The notes beneath the pieces were generated by a model. The model had not been told where the DNA came from and did not search any database. It saw nothing but the letters and a program-made list of their open reading frames with translations. 45,422 nt of DNA. It comes from Holophagae bacterium (GTDB lineage Bacteria > Acidobacteriota > Holophagae > Acanthopleuribacterales > Acanthopleuribacteraceae). Position numbers and translations under genes: made by a program. Every line of letters begins with the position of its first letter. The first letter of the stretch is position 1. Where the stretch lies: positions 1 to 45,422 of the forward strand of contig JAUIFE010000042.1 in NCBI GenBank assembly GCA_030429565.1, read 5' to 3'. Positions 1 to 10,000 of the stretch are shown here, in pieces.

Positions 1-325
1 TTTTATTGCCCACCGCCACGACGCACCGGATTCGGTGATCCGCCGCCACCATCCGTTTTATTGCCCACCGCCGCGACGCACCGGATTCGGTGATCCGCCG
101 GCCCCATCCGTTTTATTGCCCACCGCCTCGACGCACCGGATTCGGTGATCCGCCGGCCCCATCCGTTTTATTGCCCACCGCCTCGACGCACCGGATTCGG
201 TGATCCGCCGGCCCCATCCGTTTTATTGCCCACCGCCGCGACGCACCGGATTCGGTGATCCGCCGGCCCCATCCGTTTTATTGCCCACCGCCTCGACGCA
301 CCGGATCCGGTGATCCGCCGGTCCC
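1..325. repeat. 55-bp tandem repeat, about six copies
   Basis: Units start at 1, 56, 111, 166, 221 and 276. The last unit diverges after about 30 bases. The period of 55 bp is not a multiple of three, so the array is unlikely to be coding. Each unit contains the short inverted pair CACCG/CGGTG and the interlocking pair CGGAT/ATCCG, so a small hairpin can form. Copies differ at only a few positions, which indicates recent expansion. The array begins at the window edge, so more copies may lie to the left. It sits just beyond the terminator of the RHS gene. Confidence 0.93.
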
Positions 326-344
326 GGTCTTGCGTCCACAACGC

Positions 345-370
345 AAAAAAGGGGTGGCCGTCGCCACCCC
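345..370 (-). terminator. Rho-independent terminator of the RHS gene
   Basis: Read on the minus strand there is a perfect 8-bp stem GGGGTGGC/GCCACCCC with a GACG loop, followed directly by six T residues. It lies about 50 bp past the stop codon of the RHS gene at 419, which is where its terminator would be expected. Confidence 0.88.
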
Positions 371-418
371 GGTTGGTTGGGCGCGCCGACACACGCCCAA
401 CATTTTCCTTCAGTTCAC

Positions 419-3400
419 TTACTCGCCGAAGATGACCTGTTCGACCAGCTCGCGGTCACCGAACATCCACTCCGTGCCAATCGCGTAGATCATGCCCGCC
501 GTTTCCAGCGCGGTCGGGCGGTCATCGATCAAACCCAGATCACGCGCCCCTTGGACGGCCGCCTCCTCGACCGAAAAGACCAGTGCCGCACCTTTGGTCG
601 CCGGATGACTGCCGGCCAAGGTCACGGCCGTGTTGGCACCCGACACAAACAGTTGCGCCTGCGCTTCGATCATCAGGATTTCACCCGAATCGTAGGCCAC
701 CAGGGTGTTGGCCACGTCGGCACCGGTTTTGGCGATGTCGTAGGCGGTCCCCACGGCACCAACGGTGTCGATCATGTTCTGCGCACTGCGAATATTGCGC
801 GAGGCATCGCCGGCCATGTTCAACATCCCCTGGCTACCCGTGCGGAAGTAAGCGTCGCTTGCCTCCTGCAAGAAATGCATCTCCACACTTTGGTGCGCCT
901 GGTACATCACCTGCGTCCCGGCGGTCGAAACCTCGGCCACAATCTGAATCGATTGATCCACCGATTGCGGTTGCGACGTCGCCGCACTGGTCGACTTCGA
1001 CATGAAACCCACCCAGGCACCGAGCCGGTCGATCACATCAAAGCCGTCGTGACCACTGGGGTCGTTGTAACGCAACGGATTGTTACTAACGTAGCTGTAG
1101 CGATTGAGCGCTTGGCTGTCGTTGAAGTCCGGGATCAAGCTGTCCGGCGACAAGAAACGCCCAATCTCCGGGTCGTAGAAACGCGCGCCGTAGTCCAAAA
1201 TCCCGAAATGCGCTTCTTTGCGTTGATCGGTGAAGTCGAAATCGGTTTGGGCGGTGCCGCTGCTCCAGCGCTGCTGACCAAAGGGATAACGCCGCTGACG
1301 GTGCACGGCGGCACCGTTGCGCGTCGTCAACACCAAACTCCCCAGATGGTCGGCGTGGAAAAAGTTGATTTGCCCGTTGCGGCGCATCGCCAAACGTTTG
1401 CCATTGAAATAGTAGTACTTCACCACCTCCCCGTCGGTTTTCTCATACAGGTTGTCGATAAAAACGGTGTAGGTCTCGTCGGCGTTGCGTACCAACAAAC
1501 GACCCTTCCCGTCAACGAAATGGCGGTGAATCTGATTCGTGGTGGCGTCGCGCATCAGGTACAACTTGTTTTCACCGTTGTAGATGTAAATGAATTGACG
1601 ACCGTCGCTGACACGCGTGCGTTTCTTCATATTGCCCACCGCGTCGTACTCGTAACTCGCGACCCCGGTCACCGAACTGACGGCGTGAGGTCGACTGTTG
1701 CCATAACTGTAAACGCGGTTATCGCGGGCGGTCAGGTTGCCGATTTCGTCGTAGCTGTAGTCGAAATCAAAACCGCCGGCGGTGTTGCCACTGCTCTGCG
1801 CGCTGCTCAGGCGGTCGAGATGGTCATACCCAAACGACAGGTTCTGCGAGCGCACATTGTCTTGAATCGACGCCACGTTGCCGACGGCGTCGTAGCTGTA
1901 GTCAAAGTCGATCAGGTTCCCGGCCCGAATGTTTTTGACGCGCATGTTGTCGGCGGCGGCGGTATGGTACGAGGTATTGGTAATCATCGAACCACCGACG
2001 ACACCGGCACGCCAACGGGTATTCATGCCCGAAGGGTTATAGGCGGCTTCGACCACCAACGCCGATTTTGTCGGCCGCGTATCCAACTCGTGGTAGTCGA
2101 GCAAATAACTGACACCGGTCTTGAGTTGGTGGCTGAATCGCCACGACTTACCCGACCAACCACTCTTCGTTTTGTAGATGGTTTTGGCGATTTGCGGATT
2201 GTAGAGTTCGTGAACCTCGACCTCGAAAGCACCGGTCCCGCCAATCATCAAGGTCGCTTCGTACCAAACGCCGCGCTTAAACGGAATCAGGGGATCACTG
2301 GTCGTCTGCGTGCCTTCGTAGGTGTGCAGGCGCAGGTACCCGTTGGACACGGTCAAACTCCAACGTTTGTACGAGGGCTCAGTCCAAGTCCCGGTGGAGA
2401 ACATGTAGTGACCCAACGGGTTGTCGTGGTCGATCATAAAGGTGAAGTTGGCGGCGGTGCGGTCGCCAACCGGGTCTTGGCGTTTGATCACGGTTTCCCA
2501 AGTGCCGTTGCCGGCGACACGCACCCGGCTGTTGCTCACCGAAACGGACCCGTCTTTGGTCCAGCCCGCGGGTAAGGCGCTGCCTTCGAAAGCGTCGCGA
2601 CGAATCGGTTGATAGGCGTCCATGCGGGTGGGTAAATGACGTTTCGAGAAACGGGTGCGCACAATTTCACCATCGGGGTACTTCTGTTGCACAACGCGGT
2701 CGGCGGTGTCGTACAGGGTGCGGATCTCGCAGTCGTCGGGTTGATCAAGGCCGGCGAAGCGACCGGCGAAGCGACGAATACGCCGCACCACGCGCCCGCG
2801 CGGATCGTAACGCAGCAACAGTTTACTGCCGCTCGCGTCGTCCATTTGCGTCAGGTGACCAATACCGTCGGCGGTTTGGTCGTAGGTGTAGGTGACGGGA
2901 TCGGATTGGGCCACGCCGGCCGGTTTCGACCAGGTCTTGCGCGTGACGCGACCCAAATCGTCGTACCACATGCTGGTGCGCACGCCGCGTGCGTCGATTT
3001 GATCGACCACGTTGCCAACTACATCGTGGGTGTAACGCCACAAACCGGTATCGGGGTCGTCCATTTCGGTCATGCGGCCCAAGGCGTCGTAGGTGTAAGC
3101 GGTCGTGTTGCCGTGGTCGTCAACCACACCAACCAAATTGCTGCGCACATCGAAGCTGTAGCTGGTTTCACCGTAAAGGCTGTAGTTGCTGTTGCTGGTT
3201 CCGGTGAAATCACGCAGGCGAATCAGGTTGCCGAACACGTCGGTGACTTGCTGACGGGCGTGCCCTTTTTCGTCGACACGCACGTGCAACAGACCGCCGG
3301 TTCCTTGGTAGCCGGCGCCGTTGACATCACGCATGTAGTGGTGCACGGTTTGTTCGCCGTTGGGTTCGGTCATGGTTTTAATGCGGCCCAGGCCGTCATA

Positions 3401-6400
3401 AGTCGAAGCGGTGTAGGACAGCGACGACCAGTTGGGGGCCAGGTATTGGTGGATGTTGGGGTTGTCCTTGGCGTAGGTGACCGACTCGCGCACGGCGCGG
3501 CCCAGGCCGTCGCGTTGCAGGTACTGAATTTGCCAGCGGTTGCCGCTATCGCCGGTGCTGTGCACCTGAATCTTTTTGCCGAAGCCGTTGTAGAAGGTGT
3601 AGCCGTCACTGTAAACGCCACCACCCAAGTGACGTCGTTGCTGCCGGAAAAACGGATTGCTCGGACCGTGACTGCTCTGTTCCGACAGCAGCAACACGGT
3701 CGTGAAATGGTTGGGTTCTTCATCCGGCAAACGGGTGGTGCGGCGGCGGCCGAAACGGTCGTAGGTGTGAACCGTTTCGCGACCACCGGCGTTGGTTTCC
3801 ACCAGCGGTACCTGGAACTTGACGTTGTAGGTCGCTTTGGTGACGTGGTCGAGCGCGTTTTTCACTTCAACCGCCAGCAACCCGTGATCGGCGTCGTAGG
3901 TGGTCTCGGTGGAACGCGGATCGTAGGAGGCGTAGGCGGTTTCAGTACCGAGCCCGTTGTATACGGTTTCACGGGTTTGGTTGCCGTAGGCGTCGTACCA
4001 ATAACGGGTGTCGAAGAAACGCGAGCCGTTGCTTGAACTGTGGTAGCGGCGCAAGGCGGTCAAAATACCGCGGTCGCTGCTGCTCATCGGCGTGTCGAAC
4101 TTGGGTTTGTTGTCGTAGCTGTACCACAGGGAGCTTTCCAGACCGGATCCGGCCGCGCCGCGATACAGGTTCTCAAAGGTTTTGCGGAACAACCATTTGG
4201 TGGGGTGTTTCTTGTAGCCAAAGGTCGACGTGCGCACCAATTGGCCGTCCTCGTCGTATTCGCGTTTGGCGACCTGGTGGCCGTATTGCGGGTTGTAGTC
4301 GTACTCGGTCCGTTGCGACACGCAATCGGCGGTTTGCGACGTCTGCGCTTCGCAATGGAACATTTCGGTGGCGTTTAAGTAAACGAAATTCACGCCGGCG
4401 GGCCAAGCGGCGTGATGGGCGTAGGTCCACTCGTTTTTAACCACGCGCAGCGGATCGGTTTGGCCGGCGCCAAACGAACGGGTTTCCAACTCTTTGCCGT
4501 TCAGCACGCCCGCCTGTTCCAAGCCGGCATTGTAGCTGTTGTCGTAAAGGTGCTGCGTGCGGTTGCCGAGCGGATCGGTGACCACCGCCGACGGGTACCC
4601 GTAAAAGTCGCCGTACCCCAAGGTCTGCGAAATCCAGTTACAGGCCGGGTTACTGCTGTGCGTGTCGGGCACAAAACGCGCGCTGCCATAGTTATAGTTA
4701 AACTGCGAGGTGGTATTGGTAATCGCGTCAATCAACAACCGCGAACTAACGCGTTTGAAGATGGTGTGACCCTGCCACGATTGCGTGGTGTAGTTGAAAT
4801 CGATGGTGCCGCCGTAGTTGTTGTCGACGCGATCCAAAAAGGCGCGTGTGTAAGCAGCGTGGTGCGGCGTCGAGGTACAGAAACGACAATCGTTGGTCTG
4901 TTCACAAACACGCGTGACCCAGTAACGACCAATATCGTGGTCGACGTAGTGAAACTCGGTTTTGGGCAAGGTTTTTTCGTTGCTTGTGCCACCGCGATCA
5001 TCGGTGATCTCCAGCGACACCAGCTTGTTGGTTTTATCGGGAACATCGGTGTCGTAGGCGAACTTGACCTGGCGAATCAGTTGACGTGCGCCGCTAAGCG
5101 GTTGGTAGTACGTGGAAACCCGCGTCAATTTGTAGTCGGAATCGCCGTAACGGGGACCGTGGGTGTAGTCCAACATCGAGTAACCTTTCGACGCGATGCT
5201 GAACTCGACCACGTGTTCGGCGTGGTTGTCGCCGGCGCCGTTGTTGGTGGTGTACTCAATCCGTTGCGGATAGGACTGTGCCAGCGGATAAACGCCGCAC
5301 TCCTCGTCGCCGAAATGGTTGTTGTCGTAAATAATGTTCATGGTGTTGCCGAAGGTATCGACCACCTTGTAGAGCTTGTAGACACGATGACGCCAGCGCC
5401 ATTTGCCGTCGGCGTGTTTCAAGTAGGCCAAGGTAGAACCATTGCCCGCGTTATCCGTCCCGAAATAGTACTGGGTACCCTGCTGGTCGGTGACCCGCCA
5501 CCAATAGGCGCCGTCGACGGTCACGCAAGCGGGGTTCGGGCTTTGCAGGTTGCGCTCAAAACGCTCGATTTTGAGGAACGCCTGTTTCTCGGTGTAAAAG
5601 GTGCCGTCAGCGCCTTCGATGATGCGTTCACTGACGCCGTTTAAGGTGATTTGGTCGCCGGTAATGCGGCCCAAATCCATCGACCAACCCAGGCCGACCC
5701 AGTCGGTGTCGGTGGCGTCTTCGGAAGCCAAACCATTGACGATGCCACTGTTGTAGCGCAACGGCAAACTCGGCCCAAAGCCGTTGGGCCCCTTCGGCAG
5801 CGGCAATTCGTAACTGTAGGAAGCCGAACCTTTGCTGAGCGCCACGTCGAAGGCTTCGATGGCCGGGCTCATCCAACCCGCGTCTTCACCGTCCACGGCG
5901 AAGGTGCCCAGTTTCTCGGTAACGGCGGTCAGGCGGTGATTCACCACGTCGACCTCGGTCGCCAGCGGCTGTATGGCGCCGTTTTCCGGGTTGAACCACA
6001 GAATTTGCAACGATTCGTCGACGATTTCACTGAATTCGTCGGGATCGTAGTCGAAGCTGACCAACATCGGCTCGGCCGCTTTGTGCCCGTGTGCGCCGTC
6101 TTCCCTTTGAATGGAAAAAACCCGCAAATAATCGTGGCGGTCGCGACGCGGCGCCGCAACACCGCTGCCGGCATCCATCCAAATCGCGGCCTGCGCCATG
6201 ACCTCGTCCGTTAACGAAACATCGAGGCGCACCTGCCCGTTGTCGCTGCTGCGCGTTGCGTAACCACGGGCGACCAAGCTGTCGCGATAAGTGCGCACGC
6301 TGTCGGCCGCGTATGGGTTGGGGTTGGGGTTGCGGGCAAAGCCCGGTAAGGATAAACACAAAAACAGCAAACAAAGCATGACGTTTAATCGAAACTTTGC

Positions 6401-6427
6401 CACCGAGATAGCGGTTCGAATGATCAA
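419..6427 (-). CDS. Secreted RHS/YD-repeat protein with variable C-terminal tail
   Basis: A 2002-residue RHS-family protein. Residues 1-31 form a signal peptide (basic start, hydrophobic LCLLFLCLSLPGFA), so export through Sec is likely. Residues about 186-290 resemble the SpvB/Tc-toxin entry region (GSASYSYELPLP, LPLRYNSG). Many YD repeats of the type YDxxGRxxxxxD follow. A lectin-like insert of roughly 230 residues (about 1262-1490) interrupts them. The RHS core near residues 1690-1793 has HADHLGS, YGARFYDPEIGRFLSPD and the terminal NPLRYNDPSGH. After the core comes a 209-residue Ala/Val-rich tail, the usual place for a toxin domain, which I do not recognise. Start chosen: TTG at 6427 with AGGAGG 6 nt upstream. 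No immunity gene follows within the window; only a terminator and tandem repeats do. The family includes shell-forming polymorphic toxins and cell-surface proteins, so toxin function is inference. Confidence 0.93.
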   Translation of the reverse strand: MIIRTAISVAKFRLNVMLCLLFLCLSLPGFARNPNPNPYAADSVRTYRDSLVARGYATRSSDNGQVRLDVSLTDEVMAQAAIWMDAGSGVAAPRRDRHDYLRVFSIQREDGAHGHKAAEPMLVSFDYDPDEFSEIVDESLQILWFNPENGAIQPLATEVDVVNHRLTAVTEKLGTFAVDGEDAGWMSPAIEAFDVALSKGSASYSYELPLPKGPNGFGPSLPLRYNSGIVNGLASEDATDTDWVGLGWSMDLGRITGDQITLNGVSERIIEGADGTFYTEKQAFLKIERFERNLQSPNPACVTVDGAYWWRVTDQQGTQYYFGTDNAGNGSTLAYLKHADGKWRWRHRVYKLYKVVDTFGNTMNIIYDNNHFGDEECGVYPLAQSYPQRIEYTTNNGAGDNHAEHVVEFSIASKGYSMLDYTHGPRYGDSDYKLTRVSTYYQPLSGARQLIRQVKFAYDTDVPDKTNKLVSLEITDDRGGTSNEKTLPKTEFHYVDHDIGRYWVTRVCEQTNDCRFCTSTPHHAAYTRAFLDRVDNNYGGTIDFNYTTQSWQGHTIFKRVSSRLLIDAITNTTSQFNYNYGSARFVPDTHSSNPACNWISQTLGYGDFYGYPSAVVTDPLGNRTQHLYDNSYNAGLEQAGVLNGKELETRSFGAGQTDPLRVVKNEWTYAHHAAWPAGVNFVYLNATEMFHCEAQTSQTADCVSQRTEYDYNPQYGHQVAKREYDEDGQLVRTSTFGYKKHPTKWLFRKTFENLYRGAAGSGLESSLWYSYDNKPKFDTPMSSSDRGILTALRRYHSSSNGSRFFDTRYWYDAYGNQTRETVYNGLGTETAYASYDPRSTETTYDADHGLLAVEVKNALDHVTKATYNVKFQVPLVETNAGGRETVHTYDRFGRRRTTRLPDEEPNHFTTVLLLSEQSSHGPSNPFFRQQRRHLGGGVYSDGYTFYNGFGKKIQVHSTGDSGNRWQIQYLQRDGLGRAVRESVTYAKDNPNIHQYLAPNWSSLSYTASTYDGLGRIKTMTEPNGEQTVHHYMRDVNGAGYQGTGGLLHVRVDEKGHARQQVTDVFGNLIRLRDFTGTSNSNYSLYGETSYSFDVRSNLVGVVDDHGNTTAYTYDALGRMTEMDDPDTGLWRYTHDVVGNVVDQIDARGVRTSMWYDDLGRVTRKTWSKPAGVAQSDPVTYTYDQTADGIGHLTQMDDASGSKLLLRYDPRGRVVRRIRRFAGRFAGLDQPDDCEIRTLYDTADRVVQQKYPDGEIVRTRFSKRHLPTRMDAYQPIRRDAFEGSALPAGWTKDGSVSVSNSRVRVAGNGTWETVIKRQDPVGDRTAANFTFMIDHDNPLGHYMFSTGTWTEPSYKRWSLTVSNGYLRLHTYEGTQTTSDPLIPFKRGVWYEATLMIGGTGAFEVEVHELYNPQIAKTIYKTKSGWSGKSWRFSHQLKTGVSYLLDYHELDTRPTKSALVVEAAYNPSGMNTRWRAGVVGGSMITNTSYHTAAADNMRVKNIRAGNLIDFDYSYDAVGNVASIQDNVRSQNLSFGYDHLDRLSSAQSSGNTAGGFDFDYSYDEIGNLTARDNRVYSYGNSRPHAVSSVTGVASYEYDAVGNMKKRTRVSDGRQFIYIYNGENKLYLMRDATTNQIHRHFVDGKGRLLVRNADETYTVFIDNLYEKTDGEVVKYYYFNGKRLAMRRNGQINFFHADHLGSLVLTTRNGAAVHRQRRYPFGQQRWSSGTAQTDFDFTDQRKEAHFGILDYGARFYDPEIGRFLSPDSLIPDFNDSQALNRYSYVSNNPLRYNDPSGHDGFDVIDRLGAWVGFMSKSTSAATSQPQSVDQSIQIVAEVSTAGTQVMYQAHQSVEMHFLQEASDAYFRTGSQGMLNMAGDASRNIRSAQNMIDTVGAVGTAYDIAKTGADVANTLVAYDSGEILMIEAQAQLFVSGANTAVTLAGSHPATKGAALVFSVEEAAVQGARDLGLIDDRPTALETAGMIYAIGTEWMFGDRELVEQVIFGE

Positions 6428-6432
6428 TGGAT

Positions 6433-6438
6433 CCTCCT
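6433..6438 (-). promoter_or_regulatory. Ribosome binding site deciding the RHS TTG start
   Basis: AGGAGG on the minus strand lies 5 nt before TTG at 6427-6425. No ATG is as well placed; the next Met codon is inside the signal-peptide hydrophobic region. Confidence 0.75.
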
Positions 6439-6912
6439 ACGATCATGGCCCGGCACCGGCCCACCGCGCGGCGGTTGTTTGCCGGCGAACCCAAGATTCG
6501 CCGCCAACAACCGCGAGACCGCGACGCGGAAGGCAGGGTGCAGGAAATAACAATTAAGGTGAAAGCCGCGCAGCCGAACCGATGGTGCGCGCCCTGCAAA
6601 AGGTCCAATCAAAAACGACACACCAAAACCAACCCGTTTTTAATCAGATATTTACAGAACAACACCTCCGAACGCAGCGCTGCCGGCGGGAAAACGAGCC
6701 GACCCACCACACGACGCCGTAACGGCCGCATGCAGGCACAGCTCGCCCCTGTCGGTGCGGTGACCGCTGTGACGGGGCGGCGAGAGCGGTCCGGTCGCGC
6801 GCCGAATGCCGTGGCATAGGGTTGGGCATCGGTGGCGCGCCATGCTCTCGCGCTTCTGCCCCAAATCTTAGTGACCGAATTTCAGCAAGCCCATCGGATA
6901 TTCATATGATTT

Positions 6913-6940
6913 TTGACTCGCCAAGGCAGAATCCTAGATG
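6913..6940 (+). promoter_or_regulatory. Possible sigma-70-like promoter for hybrid kinase gene
   Basis: TTGACT at 6913-6918 and TAGATG at 6935-6940 are separated by 16 bp. They lie about 110 bp before the ATG at 7049. The -35 is good and the -10 is moderate. This is pattern matching only. Confidence 0.3.
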
Positions 6941-7048
6941 GGATTATCGTATTGAAAAAGAGACGGCGGCCGAATTTTTCCGCGGCGCCTTAACCGCACG
7001 ACAGATCGGCCCCTGGCGAAAAGCCGCCACGGATCGGGAGGTACACGC

Positions 7049-10000
7049 ATGACAAAAGGCTATCAGGCGAAGGGGTACCGGCAACGCGTAACATCCACGT
7101 GCCGGGCCGAATCCGGCACGCGGGTGGCTGGATGGGCGTTGCTGCTGCTTGGTTTGAGCAGCGCAATGGCGTACGCCGGCGCCGCCACAAGCACCGCACC
7201 GACCGCCAATTGGGACGCCGCCACCGTCCTTGCCAATGATCAAGATCGCCTGTGCCGCATGGCCGAACGAACCGACGCCGAGCAAGACGCGGCCTGGCTG
7301 CTTGAACTGGCCGCCGCCGCCGATACAGGCTCGCAACACGCTTTAACCCAAACCTATGCGAGCCGCGCCTGTCAACTCAGCATCGCCCGCAACGCGCCCC
7401 GTCATTTAGCCAAAGCGCTGCATATTTGGGGCGACAGCGCCCGCAAGCAAGACGATTATGCGACGGCGCTCGATTGCTTCGCCGTCGCGCGCAACCTGTG
7501 CGAAGCCGAAGGTTTGACCGACCTGGAAGCCGCGCTCGCGCTCAGCATCGGCGACACCTACTTCCGCAAAGAAGACTTGCCGCGCGCTAAGGAATCTTTC
7601 GAATTAGCGCTGGCCTTGGGCCAATACCTCGAAAACGACGCGATCAGCGCCGCCGCGTACAACCAACTGGGCTTGGTTCACAGCAGTTATGGCGAATACG
7701 AAGAGGCCATGGTGGTTCAGCTCAAAAGTTTGGCGCTCCACCAACAACGCGACCATGCACCCGGTTTGGCCGCCACCTACAACCATCTCGGCATTCTCGC
7801 CTTTCGCACCGACCGCGTCGACACCTCCTTGGCCCACTTCCAAGCGGCCCTGCCGCTGTTCGTCCAACTCGGTGATGTCGACGGCGTCGTCCAAGTGCTC
7901 GGCAACATCGGCATCATCCTGCGCAACCAGGGCCGTTACCAGGAAGCCAAAATCCGGTTCCAACAGTTGAACGCCCTCAGTGACCGCGTTAACGACCGGC
8001 GCTCGCAATTCAATTTCGCTTTTCAGTTGGGGCAAATTGAAGAGAAACTCGGCCATTTCGACGACGCCCGCAAGCGCTACGAGGATGCGTTCCAACGCGC
8101 CCAAAGCCTGACCCGCACCTGTAGCAGCAACAACGCGGTGATCGCCCTGGCGCGCATGGACCGCCGCCAAGGCCGGCCGCAAACGGGGCTGAAACGCCTG
8201 GCCCAAGTGGCCGCCAACGCACCCACCACCGTCATCCAGGCCGAAGCCAAACGCGAGCAGAGCGAGCTTCACGCCGCCAACGGCCATTACCGCCTTGCCT
8301 TCGAAGCCTTGCAACACTACATCACCCTCAACGCCGGCTTTCTCGACGAACAGGTGCAACACAACATCGACCAACTCGAACAGCAATACAAAGCCAAACA
8401 ACGCCGCCAAGAGATTGCCCTGCTCAAACAGGAACGCGAAATTCAGGCCGCTCAAGCGCTGGAAGCCTCGCGTCAAATGGAAGTGTCGCTGCTGAAAAAA
8501 GACGGTGAAATCAAGTGTTTGGAGTTACAGCGACAAAACTCCTACATGGTCGCCGGCGTTTTGGTGTTTTTTGGTTTTTTTTCGTCCGGCGGCTTTTACC
8601 TGCGCACCCAGAAACGCAAACTCGATCAGGAACGCGCCATCAACCGCAAGTTGCAACGGCTCGACCGCCTCAAAGACGATTTTTTAGCCAATACCTCGCA
8701 CGAGTTGCGCACCCCGCTGACCGGCATTGTCGGGTTGGTGGAGAACCTGCTCGACGGCGCCTGCGGCACCTTAAGCGACAAGGCGCGGCGCCACTTGGTG
8801 ATGGTCGCCGCCGGCGGCAAACGCCTCAACGTGCTCGTCAACGACCTGCTCGACTTCTCGCGCTTAAAACACCGCGAACTGGAACTCCACCGTCAACGGC
8901 TGCCCTTGGCCGCACTGGTCGACTTGGTGCTGACCGTCTCGCGCCGCTTGGCGCCGAGCGAGTTGGCCCTGATCAACGCCGTCGCCGAAGATTTCCCCGA
9001 CGTTGAAGCCGACGAAAACCGGTTACAGCAAATTCTGTTTAACCTGGTCGGCAACGCGATTAAGTTCACGCCGCAAGGACAGGTGGTAGTGCGCGCCGAA
9101 CGCCGCGACAACCACGCCGTCATCTACGTCAGCGATACCGGGATCGGCATTGCCGAAGCCGACCAGCAAACCATTTTCCGCTCCTTCGAGCAGTTGCAAG
9201 GCGGCAGCACGCGGCAGCACAGCGGCACCGGCTTGGGTTTGGCCATCACCAAACAACTGGTGGAACTACACGGCGGCCGCATTGCGGTGCAATCGCAAGC
9301 CAACCAAGGCGCAACCTTCTCGTTCACCATCCCGCTCGCCCGCGAAACCAGCACGCCGATGGCCGCGCCCCTAATGGACGTGACCCTGCAACAGCGCTTC
9401 CAGGCGCCGCCCGACAGCGACGGTTCGGAAACGCAAGTGGCGTTGGCCAACACCAACCACGCCCACGTGCTGATCGTCGACGATGAAGCCATTAACCGCC
9501 AAGTGCTGCTCAGCCACCTGGGCGGCCTCAACGTGCGCTGCAGCGAAGCCGCCAACGGCGAACAGGCCTTAAAAATCTTGGCCGGCCCGGACCGCGTCGA
9601 CCTCGTCCTACTCGACGTCATGATGCCAGGCCTGTCCGGCTTCGAAGTGTGTCGCCGCTTGCGCCGCGAACACTCGGCCAAAGCGCTGCCCGTTGTGTTC
9701 CTGACCGCCAAAAACGGCCTAACCGACTTGGTGACCGCCTTTAATTGCGGCGCCAACGACTACCTGCCCAAACCCTTCTTCAAAGCCGAACTGCTCTCGC
9801 GCGTGCAACTCCACCTGAACCTTGCCGCCTCGCACCACGCCGTCGAGCACTTGCGCTGCCAAATCGCGGGCGACTTACACGACGACGTCGGCGGCCTGTT
9901 GACCCAAATTTCGCTGCTCTCGGAATGGCTGGCCAACGTGCCCAACCAACCGGAACGGGTCACCGCCAAGTCGGCCAAAATCGGCCGCGCCGCGCGCCAG

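Larger units (their letters stand above)
6428..7048. other. Divergent intergenic region, no gene seen
   Basis: This 621-bp gap lies between the divergent RHS gene and the hybrid kinase. Open frames here are short and compositionally unlike the neighbouring genes. It should hold the promoters for both flanking genes; one candidate for the kinase is listed separately. I found no RNA gene or obvious repeat. Confidence 0.6.

Noticed and set aside
377..2575. Long plus-strand open frame opposite the RHS gene, and others like it opposite the oxidase gene and the TPR-fusion gene
   Set aside because: They are mirror frames of GC-rich genes: no recognisable domains, and the minus-strand proteins have clear families, start sites and terminators.
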